From CAYSFE01 sp964430225 (GTDB lineage Bacteria; Patescibacteriota; Dojkabacteria; GCA-016699595; JBAXKR01): 10,867 nucleotides of DNA. The notes under the pieces were generated by a model. It saw only the letters and a program-made list of their open reading frames with translations. It was not told the origin of the DNA and searched no databases. The DNA lies in assembly GCA_964430225.1 (NCBI GenBank), contig CAYSFE010000017.1:1-10867 (forward strand). Direction: 5' to 3'. Below, piece by piece: positions 1 through 6,867 of the stretch. The stretch's first letter is position 1. Each line of letters opens with the position of its first letter. Both the position numbers and the translations under genes were made by a program.

Positions 1-1527
1 CTTAGCTTTTGAATATGAGTTTGTTCTCCATGTAAATCTATTACATACTACATTTAGAGTCCAAGAAGAATCATCTACACCTTGGTAATATGGTTTAGAT
101 GATCCCTTAAGAGCATTAAGAGAAGATGTAGACATACTTCTAGCTGTCCATACATATTCTGGAGCTTCTGTATGTCCCCTTCCATTAGCACTAAAATATC
201 CAGATATTACATTTGATCCACTTAGAAGTACTTGTCCCTTTGTAGCATCTGATGCCCATCTTTTATTTGTTCCTCCCTTATATACCTGAAATGAAGGTCC
301 AGTAGCTACTGGTGGATAGCTTGGGTTAGCTAGAATATATCTCACCACATATGATCTTGCAGCTACCACTTGAGCTTTAATTGCTTCTTCTGGCCAACAA
401 TCCCATATTGTATTTGGTGAATCTTTTCTTGTATATGGTTTACCTGCATTAGAAGGAGTTTCACATGCATAGTCTGCAACTTCTCCTAAGCCTGAAACAT
501 AGTCCTCTAGGGACATCTCACCTTTTCCAGAAACTCTTACTTTTAAATATGAATAATCTCCACCGATACTCACTCCTGTGTAGTAAGTTTTAAGTATTTT
601 TTGATAGTCCCATCCCTGTAGAGCTGCCCCATATGCTCCAAATTCGCTAAGTCCAACTGCATGTCCATCAAGAAGATCCCTTCCCTTTCCTGTAAAGTAA
701 AGCTCTCCTGATACAAGTGGATCAGTGGTTGCACCAGTACCGCATGAGTTATTGTTTGTACTAAATCCAAGTTGAGTTCGTTCTCGTTCTAGAGCCTTCT
801 TTTGTTCTTCTTGTAATTCTGAAATACTAGTTTGTATACCAAGTACACGTGATTGTAATGTTGATGTTTGTTTATTTGTTGAACTAATCTGAGAATTAAG
901 TGTAGCTATTTTAGCTTCTACATCAGATTTACGTTTAGATATATCCGTTTGAGATGCAGTTAAAGTTTCAATATTTTTTCTATTCTCATCTTGTTTTGCT
1001 TTTATTCCATCAGACTCCTTTCCTAGGCTCGCCAATGTTTCATTATCTTTATTTACTATTGTTTTTACATATTTAACTCTTTTAAGAAGAGAGAGGATAT
1101 CACTATCACCTGATAGAAGTTTAGATATGGCAGATTCTCCCTTGTTAAGTCTATATATTCCCTTTACTCTTGTTATCTTCTCTTTATTTAAATTCTCTAA
1201 TTCTAGGGTTTTAAGATCAAGATCTCCTTGAAGTCTTGATATTTCATCTTGATTAAGTTTTTGTTCTATCTCAATTTGTTTTAGTTCATTATCAAGCTTG
1301 GCAGCTTCCGAAAGGGTTGAATTAGCCTGAGACTTTAGAGTAGACAGTTGTGATTTAAGGCTAGATATATTTCCATTTAAAGCCTCTAGCTCTTTATTCT
1401 TAGCATCTATTTGAGCCTGAAGATCACCAGATGAACTTTGAGCAGCAATACTAGATGGCACAACAAGTAGGATTATTAATAGTAATGTTACAAATATTTT
1501 GTAGAGGGTCTTTTTCAACTTAGCCAA
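1..1527 (-). CDS. Secreted coiled-coil protein with SpoIID/LytB domain, 3'-truncated by window edge
   Basis: The reading frame is open from a TTG start to the window edge (509 codons, no stop), so the C terminus is missing. Residues 1-29 form a signal peptide (lysine-rich start, hydrophobic run, cleavage near SIAA). Residues about 30-255 are a long E/K/Q/S/L-rich coiled coil like the N-terminal part of CwlO/PcsB-type wall hydrolases. From about 275 the protein matches the SpoIID/LytB family, lytic transglycosylases that cut denuded peptidoglycan: GHAVGLSEFGAYG at 288-300, LEDYVSGLGE at 340-349 (E349 aligns with the catalytic Glu of SpoIID), QVVAARSYVV near 387, and YFSANGRGHTE near 444. The GH-G-S-GA motif precedes LEDYV, whereas in Bacillus SpoIID it lies at the C terminus; an N-terminal copy is known in some actinobacterial relatives. 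TTG codons at 1533, 1527 and 1518 are all possible starts; 1527 gives MAKLKK. It probably acts outside the cell on the wall. The family call is firm, the start is not. Confidence 0.85.
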   Translation of the reverse strand, partial: MAKLKKTLYKIFVTLLLIILLVVPSSIAAQSSSGDLQAQIDAKNKELEALNGNISSLKSQLSTLKSQANSTLSEAAKLDNELKQIEIEQKLNQDEISRLQGDLDLKTLELENLNKEKITRVKGIYRLNKGESAISKLLSGDSDILSLLKRVKYVKTIVNKDNETLASLGKESDGIKAKQDENRKNIETLTASQTDISKRKSDVEAKIATLNSQISSTNKQTSTLQSRVLGIQTSISELQEEQKKALERERTQLGFSTNNNSCGTGATTDPLVSGELYFTGKGRDLLDGHAVGLSEFGAYGAALQGWDYQKILKTYYTGVSIGGDYSYLKVRVSGKGEMSLEDYVSGLGEVADYACETPSNAGKPYTRKDSPNTIWDCWPEEAIKAQVVAARSYVVRYILANPSYPPVATGPSFQVYKGGTNKRWASDATKGQVLLSGSNVISGYFSANGRGHTEAPEYVWTARSMSTSSLNALKGSSKPYYQGVDDSSWTLNVVCNRFTWRTNSYSKAK

Positions 1528-1545
1528 AGTCAAATATATATCAAT

Positions 1546-1574
1546 ATATTAGTCACTTTAAGGAATTATTGCAA
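1546..1574 (-). promoter_or_regulatory. Candidate promoter of the SpoIID-domain gene
   Basis: On the minus strand TTGCAA (1569-1574) is followed after 17 bases by TAATAT (1546-1551). The -35 part lies directly after the stop codon of the upstream ATPase gene. A start of transcription near 1539 would leave a leader of about 12 bases or less before the TTG start. The match to sigma-70 consensus is moderate (4 of 6 in each box), and AT-rich DNA gives such matches by chance. Confidence 0.4.
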
Positions 1575-1576
1575 AG

Positions 1577-3700
1577 TTAGAGTTCTTGGTAGTATCCCCA
1601 AGTTTTGTAGTCATCATGACAAGTGAAAAGTATTACTTGAAACTCTTCTGAAAGTTCTTCAAGAATCTTTTTCATATTCTTTAATCTCTCTTTATCAAAG
1701 CTTACTAGTGCATCATCAATGATTATTGGAGGTCTAGAATCACCTACTATTGATTTAAAGTATGCAAGCCTACAAAGAAAGAATATTTGATTTATGGTTC
1801 CCTTTGATAACAGTCCTACTGGGTCTAGATATTCATCTTTTTCCTTTATATATACAAGTGGAGTGAAGTCATCGGTTATTTTAATCTTTGAATACTTTCC
1901 ATTTGTAAGAACTGAAAGATATTTCTCTACGTCTAATCTTATGAATTCGGATACTCCAATTGCGGTATTTTTAAGTGCCTGTCTTAAAGTTTGATCTAAT
2001 AGCTCAAGAACTTTAAGCTTAGAATTAGCTCTATCAAGTTGTTTCTTGTATGTTTCTATCATCTCTTCTTTAGAGATGATCATGTCAATATCAACAACTG
2101 CATCCCCTACTCTTGTCTTAGAAGCTATTTGTTTTTCCCTGATAAGGTATTCCTCGTCTTCAAGTTTTTGTAGTTCTCTTTTCTTAAGTACAAGGTTATC
2201 TTTATTTACCTTATAATCTTTAAGTTTCTCTAAAACTGAAATTTCAATTTCTTTCTTTTTTAGTATTAAATCCTTTTGTTTTTGAATTAATACCTCTTCT
2301 CCACCTTTTGAAAGCTGAGTGTCATATATCTCACTCATTTCCCTCATTAATTCACTATCTGAGATAAACTTAGCCTTTTTTTCAAAGAATTCTGATTCAG
2401 TTTTACATTCAAATTCACTTAAAGCTTTACCTAGGGTTTCCTTTAAATCTATTTTCTCCTTTTCTTTGTTTTGTTCATCTGCTCTTAGCTTAGCTATTTC
2501 ATCTGATCTGTTCTTAAGCTCATTAGTATTTGAGGGAGATTGATTTAGTATGAAATATATTACTAGTGAGAGTAAGACTGCAGCTAGAAGTACAACAATA
2601 TTAGGGAATAACAAGAAATATATTCCAACCCCTAAAGCAAAGACTAAACTAGCTATTACTATTGGGTTTATATTACTTTTAGGTTTTCCTTCTCCAATTG
2701 CCACCTCTTTAGCTATTACCAGTGCTTTTATCCTAGCTATTTCAGCTTCATTTGAAGCTATTTCAGCTGATAGGTCGTGTACACTTTTAGAAAGTTCTTC
2801 AAGATCACTTGCTGATATTTTATACGTCTCAAGTCTTTCACTAAGCTCTTTAATTTTAACTTTAAGATTCGCGATTTCATTAAGTCTGTTTTCTATATCA
2901 GTTATATCATTACTTAAGGTAATCATTTCAACTTCTGCTTTTTCATATTGAGTAGCTTTATCTATATGATCTTTAATATCTGTAATTTTTTCTTTTATGC
3001 TAGCTAATTTTTCAGTATTACTATCTTTTGATTTAATAGATGTTTGAAGTTTATCCCACTCTCCTTTTAGTTTTACATATTCATTTTGTTCTTCAGCAAG
3101 CCTTACTTGTAAGGACTTTATGACACCAGGGTTCTTGGTAGCTCTATCAAGACCTAGTTTAAGATCCGATATATCTTTTCCAATATTTTTTAGTATTGAA
3201 TCAACATCAGTATCACTATCTGCTCCTATACTAATACTTTGAAGTATTGTTGAAAGCTTTTTACTTCCAATCCCTGTTGCTTCAAGGTCTAAATTTCTAA
3301 ATACTCCAGTTTCTTCATATATTTCTTCATTCTCTAAACCTAGGAATTTAGAGATAGTAAGAGCAATATTTTTAGGATTAGTTATCTTTTTGTCTGAGTC
3401 TTTCTTTGTCATGCTCTCAGTAGCTGTACTAAAAAGTTTATCAAGAATATATGTATCATTTTTATACTTAAACCCTACGGTTAAATCTGGCATCAAATCA
3501 CCTTTCCAACTTTTCTTTTGTTCAAATGATTTATTCACTCCTTCTTTTACACTCGTAAATAGGACTGTAAATATTGAATCAATTACCGTACTCTTACCTC
3601 TCTCATTTTCTCCATATACAACATTTAGCCCACTTTTAAATGTTATATTTTTATCAGTATAGTTTTTGAAGTTTTTTAGTTTAAGACTTTGTATTATCAT
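1577..3700 (-). CDS. Rad50/SbcC-like (YhaN-type) ATPase with central transmembrane hairpin
   Basis: This 707-residue protein has the split ATPase head of SMC/Rad50 proteins. Walker A is GENERGKS at 30-37. The ABC signature LSKGT is near 631-635. Walker B is IIIDD ending at 662-663, followed by a D-loop (SFD), and an H-loop His is in FTCHDDY near 694. Between the heads lie two coiled-coil arms (about 180-345 and 390-560). At their junction, where Rad50/SbcC would have a CxxC zinc hook, there is no CxxC but two adjacent hydrophobic segments (about 348-387). The protein is much shorter than SbcC (about 1000 residues) and recalls Bacillus YhaN. Its ATG overlaps the end of the Mre11-like gene by 20 bases, so the two are probably co-translated and form a nuclease-ATPase complex acting on DNA ends, here perhaps at the membrane. 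The ATPase family is certain; the YhaN subtype and membrane anchoring are inferred. Confidence 0.9.
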   Translation of the reverse strand: MIIQSLKLKNFKNYTDKNITFKSGLNVVYGENERGKSTVIDSIFTVLFTSVKEGVNKSFEQKKSWKGDLMPDLTVGFKYKNDTYILDKLFSTATESMTKKDSDKKITNPKNIALTISKFLGLENEEIYEETGVFRNLDLEATGIGSKKLSTILQSISIGADSDTDVDSILKNIGKDISDLKLGLDRATKNPGVIKSLQVRLAEEQNEYVKLKGEWDKLQTSIKSKDSNTEKLASIKEKITDIKDHIDKATQYEKAEVEMITLSNDITDIENRLNEIANLKVKIKELSERLETYKISASDLEELSKSVHDLSAEIASNEAEIARIKALVIAKEVAIGEGKPKSNINPIVIASLVFALGVGIYFLLFPNIVVLLAAVLLSLVIYFILNQSPSNTNELKNRSDEIAKLRADEQNKEKEKIDLKETLGKALSEFECKTESEFFEKKAKFISDSELMREMSEIYDTQLSKGGEEVLIQKQKDLILKKKEIEISVLEKLKDYKVNKDNLVLKKRELQKLEDEEYLIREKQIASKTRVGDAVVDIDMIISKEEMIETYKKQLDRANSKLKVLELLDQTLRQALKNTAIGVSEFIRLDVEKYLSVLTNGKYSKIKITDDFTPLVYIKEKDEYLDPVGLLSKGTINQIFFLCRLAYFKSIVGDSRPPIIIDDALVSFDKERLKNMKKILEELSEEFQVILFTCHDDYKTWGYYQEL

Positions 3701-4811
3701 TTTTTGTCATTAGCCTTACCCCCATTTCTAGGGTTTTAGAGATTGTAGAGTTATCATATTCTCCACTCTTTTCTTTTTCTTTTAAGAGTTTTACAAACTC
3801 ATTTAAAATTGTATGGTCTTGATAGTTTATCTTTGAAAAGTCTACAACACTTTCCGAACTATCTTTAAAGTCAATATAAAAGAATTTAGGGTTTAAATGC
3901 TCTTTAAGCTCCTCAAAGTTAACACCCTTCGTATTCACTCCTTTTAGCTCTACTTGAAGGATAGAGTTCTCTCCAGAGAGTTTTAAGAGGTCTTTAATTA
4001 GACTATCTGCACTCTCAATCTCTTCAAGGTTAACTACCTTGGAAAGAATTGTTGCTGTACCTATTCTTCTCTTTTCAATACTTGTTTTTAAGTTATCATC
4101 AATAGTTACTAGAACTACATTACCCGCACCTTCTTGATCAAATTGAATAGGCTCAATTGAGCCTGGATATATAGCTTTAACAGAAGGAGTTGATACATCT
4201 AGATATCCATGCCAATCTCCAAGAGCTACATACTGAGCTTTTGAAAGAGTATTCAAATCTTCTTTGGAAAAAGGGTAAGCATCAGTTTTGTGTCCCATAT
4301 CACTATATGATCCATGTCCCATCACCACTTTGAATTTATCTGTACACCTGTCTATGAGCTCAGGTAAACCCTTAAAAGGACTATCTTTTGAGTTCTTATC
4401 TACAGTTCCATTCCCAAATACCGTAAGTTCCAGTGACTCTATCCTAATTTCTTTTTTCTTTAGGGAATCAAATACAAAAATATTTGGATCATTTTGGAAT
4501 ATCTCTGTCTTAGTGAATACTGATCCAACTTCAAGGTTATCATGGTTTCCAGGTAGTATGACTGTACGTATACTATTATCTGAGAGTTTAAAAAGCTGAT
4601 CTCTAAAGAAAGTAGTATTTATCTCTGATGGGTATGGAGTATCAAAAATATCTCCAGGTAGTAGAAGTAGATTTACACCTTCAGCTATACAGATATCTAC
4701 TAGTGATTCAAAGCTCTTCTTTATCCTGTTTCTATATGCTCCAGCATTCTCTCCTAAGAATTTAAAAGGAGCACCTATATGTATATCTGATGTATGTAAA
4801 ATCTTTAACAT
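3681..4811 (-). CDS. Mre11/SbcD-like (YhaO-type) metallophosphoesterase, predicted DNA exonuclease subunit
   Basis: The 376-residue protein carries the full set of calcineurin-like phosphoesterase motifs in order: SDIHIG with D9 and H11, GDIFD at 53-57, GNHD at 88-91, MGHGSY with H166, and GDWHG with H201. These residues bind the two metal ions, usually manganese, in Mre11/SbcD nucleases. The region after about 230 would be the capping and partner-binding part. The start HTSDIHIGAPF is like YhaO, whose N terminus places the DxH motif before a PF motif. It overlaps the Rad50-like ATPase gene downstream by 20 bases, the classic arrangement of a nuclease with its ATPase partner. The gap to the upstream pilin-like gene is 46 bases and holds a possible promoter. 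No Shine-Dalgarno sequence precedes the ATG. Likely role: processing of DNA ends in repair. Substrate is not deducible from sequence alone. Confidence 0.9.
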   Translation of the reverse strand: MLKILHTSDIHIGAPFKFLGENAGAYRNRIKKSFESLVDICIAEGVNLLLLPGDIFDTPYPSEINTTFFRDQLFKLSDNSIRTVILPGNHDNLEVGSVFTKTEIFQNDPNIFVFDSLKKKEIRIESLELTVFGNGTVDKNSKDSPFKGLPELIDRCTDKFKVVMGHGSYSDMGHKTDAYPFSKEDLNTLSKAQYVALGDWHGYLDVSTPSVKAIYPGSIEPIQFDQEGAGNVVLVTIDDNLKTSIEKRRIGTATILSKVVNLEEIESADSLIKDLLKLSGENSILQVELKGVNTKGVNFEELKEHLNPKFFYIDFKDSSESVVDFSKINYQDHTILNEFVKLLKEKEKSGEYDNSTISKTLEMGVRLMTKNDNTKS

Positions 4812-4819
4812 ATATCTAT

Positions 4820-4828
4820 TCTATATCA
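4820..4828 (-). promoter_or_regulatory. Possible extended -10 promoter of the nuclease/ATPase pair
   Basis: The minus strand reads TGATATAGA, an extended -10 type element, 8 bases before the ATG of the Mre11-like gene. I see no convincing -35 box. If used, the transcript would be almost leaderless. Weak support in AT-rich DNA. Confidence 0.28.
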
Positions 4829-4857
4829 AATTGAGTTTAAGCTGTAGGGAAAAGTTA

Positions 4858-5190
4858 TTATTTACAAGGACTTGAATATGTTGGGAAAACAAATTGAAAA
4901 ACGATTTGTTTTGGATATGGGCTATTAAAGCAATCTGAAGGGTTTTTAATCCCAAGTAAATTTATGACTGCAGTCACTATTAACCAAGATCCAAAGATAA
5001 AGACCAAGGAAATTAGAAGATTCTTACCTTTATCTTTTAATTCTCCAAGTTTCTGAGAATCACCTTGTGATAACATGGTTTCAAATCCAAGCCTAATAGC
5101 ATTAATTATGGTTACCAAAGGAGCTATACTCCATAGGAAGAAAACTACATTTATTACAGCTGGTTCTAAAACGTCTAGTCTTGGTATCAT
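4858..5190 (-). CDS. Two-helix T4SS pilin-like membrane protein (pilin-like 5, 110 aa)
   Basis: Small membrane protein with two hydrophobic helices (about 10-35 and 56-80) joined by a short charged loop, LSQGDSQKLGELKDKGK, which is the shared core of the five-gene family in this window (S-x-G-[N/D], then a lysine-bearing helix). There is no cleavable signal peptide. The C-terminal tail of about 30 residues is polar or aromatic with two cysteines (DCF and PC near the end). By the positive charges in the loop, the loop should be cytoplasmic and the tail outside, so a disulfide is possible. The fold fits the VirB2/TrbC-like pilin group common in Patescibacteria (Pfam T4SS_pilin type), but similarity is in plan rather than in strongly conserved residues. 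The gene starts right after the terminator of the preceding pilin-like gene; TACAAT at 5197-5202, 6 bases before the ATG, could be a -10 box giving a leaderless mRNA. No Shine-Dalgarno sequence is visible. Confidence 0.75.
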   Translation of the reverse strand: MIPRLDVLEPAVINVVFFLWSIAPLVTIINAIRLGFETMLSQGDSQKLGELKDKGKNLLISLVFIFGSWLIVTAVINLLGIKNPSDCFNSPYPKQIVFQFVFPTYSSPCK

Positions 5191-5210
5191 GAGTTGATTG
5201 TACTAGAAAA

Positions 5211-5247
5211 AAAAGAATAAAAAAAGGGACTCCGAAGAGTCCCTTTT
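5211..5247 (-). terminator. Strong intrinsic terminator with UUCG tetraloop
   Basis: An 11-bp perfect stem (5222-5232 with 5237-5247) closes a UUCG loop when read on the minus strand, with the C-G closing pair that makes this tetraloop unusually stable. A T-rich tail follows (5211-5221). It lies 16 bases past the stop of the 144-residue pilin-like gene and separates it from the next one. On the plus strand the loop would be CGAA with only four Ts after the stem, so it is oriented for minus-strand transcription. Confidence 0.9.
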
Positions 5248-5263
5248 AAATACATATAAATAT

Positions 5264-5698
5264 TTACTTTGTACTTTGAAATGGTAGAAGTAAATCATTA
5301 ATTGCTTTTGCCAAGCCAGTCGTACTACTTGTTCCACCAAAGAATGCATTTATTAACAATATTCCAATAATTGCTATAAACATTGCAGCAACACCAAATA
5401 GAACTGCTTTTACTGCATTTTTTGCTTCCTCAACTTTTTGTTCGTTTCCTTCAGATCTAATATATTTTATAGCTGCCATAAAGGTATAAAATACGGCAAC
5501 AATAAAAACAGCAATAAACATTATTGTCATTACACTAGATACCGCATTTGCTACAGTCTGCCCTTTATCAGTACCTGGTTGAACTATAGGAGGATTAACA
5601 TTGATTGGAAGAATTACCTGAGCTGAAACTGGAGATAAAGGACCAACAAATCCTACTATTGCTCCGATTACTAAAAGAGTTGATAATATTTTTTTCAT
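5264..5698 (-). CDS. Secreted two-helix T4SS pilin-like protein, candidate major subunit (pilin-like 4, 144 aa)
   Basis: Residues 1-26 form a clear signal peptide (MKK start, hydrophobic core, cleavage after VSA). A proline-rich stretch follows (about 27-45), then helix 1 (about 53-78), the charged loop IRSEGNEQKVEEAKNAVK, and helix 2 (about 94-118), ending in a short tail. This is the architecture of VirB2/TrbC-like pilins and of the pilin-like proteins widespread in Patescibacteria. There are no cysteines, in contrast to three of its neighbours. It is the only gene of the cluster with both its own strong extended -10 promoter (5734-5742) and its own strong terminator (5211-5247), so it is probably expressed alone and at a higher level, as expected of a main filament subunit. 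That ranking is inference. The ATG has no Shine-Dalgarno sequence; the leader is about 28 AT-rich bases. Confidence 0.85.
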   Translation of the reverse strand: MKKILSTLLVIGAIVGFVGPLSPVSAQVILPINVNPPIVQPGTDKGQTVANAVSSVMTIMFIAVFIVAVFYTFMAAIKYIRSEGNEQKVEEAKNAVKAVLFGVAAMFIAIIGILLINAFFGGTSSTTGLAKAINDLLLPFQSTK

Positions 5699-5733
5699 AT
5701 ATGTATATAAAAGATATAAATACTAATTACTAA

Positions 5734-5763
5734 ATTATACCAAACGCCACCTAATTGCAACAA
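5734..5763 (-). promoter_or_regulatory. Extended -10 promoter of the 144-aa pilin-like gene
   Basis: The minus strand carries a perfect TATAAT (5734-5739) preceded by TGG, giving the extended -10 form TGnTATAAT. Upstream are two possible -35 boxes: TTGTTG (5758-5763, spacer 18) and TTGCAA (5755-5760, spacer 15). Transcription would start near 5727, about 28 bases before the ATG. It lies in the 88-base gap after the 163-residue pilin-like gene, in which no terminator is visible. Confidence 0.75.
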
Positions 5764-5786
5764 GTAAATAAAAAGTCTTGTCTAAT

Positions 5787-6278
5787 TTAACGAACTATAG
5801 GAATAAATACTTCCTTTGATGTCACACACTGTTTGTAAGCATTTTCAATAGTTACATTCTTTGCCCTTGCGTATTCAAATACGTACATTGATTGGTTTAT
5901 CCCTTTACAAGGAGCAAGTGCACCAATCAAACTTTCAAAACTTGTTCCCACAAAGAAAAATGACATTAAATTTGCTAAAATAAACAAAACAAACATACTA
6001 ATAAATCCAACTATTGCCTTCTTTATTCCAGACTTTGCGGACTCTACCTCTTTCTCATTACCGTTGCTTTTAACCCATTTAATTACATTTATCAAAATTA
6101 CAATAATACAAACTATCCATATAACCCATGGCATAATAGCAAGCAATGCAATAATCCAAGTGAGAAGTGATGTAGGCGTAGTTAACTGAGTAAGGAAAGG
6201 AATGTTTAACTTAATATCTCCCCCAAAAAAAGTATTTACTGCTGTATTACTTGGGTTTGTTGGGTCATTTACTGTCAT
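5787..6278 (-). CDS. Two-helix T4SS pilin-like membrane protein with C-terminal cysteine-bearing tail (pilin-like 3, 163 aa)
   Basis: A polar N terminus of about 35 residues without a signal peptide is followed by a long hydrophobic helix (about 38-68), the family loop VKSNGNEKEVESAKSGIKK, and a second helix (about 86-112). The tail of about 50 residues is soluble and contains two cysteines (APCKG and KQCVT). Loop charge predicts both ends outside the cytoplasmic membrane, so these two cysteines could pair. The loop motif is very close to that of the 144-residue neighbour (SEGNEQKVEEAK against SNGNEKEVESAK), which supports common descent. The gene starts 3 bases after the stop of the 192-residue gene and is surely in the same operon. 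The tail matches nothing I recognise. Likely an accessory or minor pilin-like subunit. Confidence 0.78.
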   Translation of the reverse strand: MTVNDPTNPSNTAVNTFFGGDIKLNIPFLTQLTTPTSLLTWIIALLAIMPWVIWIVCIIVILINVIKWVKSNGNEKEVESAKSGIKKAIVGFISMFVLFILANLMSFFFVGTSFESLIGALAPCKGINQSMYVFEYARAKNVTIENAYKQCVTSKEVFIPIVR

Positions 6279-6281
6279 ATT

Positions 6282-6860
6282 TTATCCAAATAATTTAATT
6301 TCCCATAAATTAGAACCTATTGAGAGCGCTAATATTTGTCCTATTATTATACCTAAGAAGATCATTAAGAACCCTATAAATGCTGCCGTTGCCATCTTTT
6401 TAGACTTCTTAGTTTGCTCCTCATTATCCCCAGACGTAATATACATTATTCTAGATCTAAATATTAAGAAACAAAATATAAGAAACATAACACCAAGTAT
6501 TATTGAGAAAACATCAAGTGCCATTTTATTTAACACCATTCTTGTGGCACATTCATTTGCCTCTGTTAGGTATTGACCAAGATAACTTTTTGATCCATCT
6601 GGATTTGTAGTTTCAAGAACTTTATTAAAACACTTCCCATTGCTATATGAGTCTTCGTAAAACTTCTGATATGCATTATTTATAAATACAGGGGTATTAA
6701 TTTTAACTGGTGTAGTATTTGGAGCAGTAGTACCTTCTAAACATTTTTTCCAATCTACAAAACCATCTGGTCCATTTCTACAAGTACCTGTTTGGGCATA
6801 GGCTACTACTGGGAGTAGTAAGCTTGAGAATATTATTGTTAGAAGTACTAATACTTTCAT
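6282..6860 (-). CDS. Secreted two-helix T4SS pilin-like protein with four-cysteine ectodomain (pilin-like 2, 192 aa)
   Basis: Signal peptide at 1-22 (cleavage after AYA, before QTGTC). Residues 23-108 form an extracytoplasmic domain with four cysteines (C27, C40, then one each in GKCFNK and NECATR), enough for two disulfides. Helix 1 (about 113-135), the loop ITSGDNEEQTKKSKKM, and helix 2 (about 152-180) follow the same plan as the neighbouring pilin-like proteins, with the order G-D-N instead of G-N/G-D. It is the largest member because of the N-terminal domain, which could be a tip, adhesin or assembly module. The gaps to its neighbours are 7 bases upstream and 3 downstream, so it is in an operon. 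I do not recognise the ectodomain from a known family. Confidence 0.78.
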   Translation of the reverse strand: MKVLVLLTIIFSSLLLPVVAYAQTGTCRNGPDGFVDWKKCLEGTTAPNTTPVKINTPVFINNAYQKFYEDSYSNGKCFNKVLETTNPDGSKSYLGQYLTEANECATRMVLNKMALDVFSIILGVMFLIFCFLIFRSRIMYITSGDNEEQTKKSKKMATAAFIGFLMIFLGIIIGQILALSIGSNLWEIKLFG

Positions 6861-6867
6861 GAGTTTA

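Noticed and set aside
570..770. Short minus-strand open frame of 66 codons
   Set aside because: It lies in another frame inside the SpoIID-domain gene, whose own frame carries the conserved motifs.
2550..2951. Plus-strand open frame of 133 codons, and similar ones at 1794-1994, 2319-2543, 3390-3662, 4288-4599, 6202-6576, 8528-8740 and 9741-10127
   Set aside because: Each lies opposite a well-supported minus-strand gene, has serine/isoleucine-rich or low-complexity translation typical of antisense frames, and shows no family motif.
1577..3700. Canonical SbcC with zinc hook
   Set aside because: There is no CxxC in the middle of the coiled coil, and the protein is too short; the YhaN-like type fits better.
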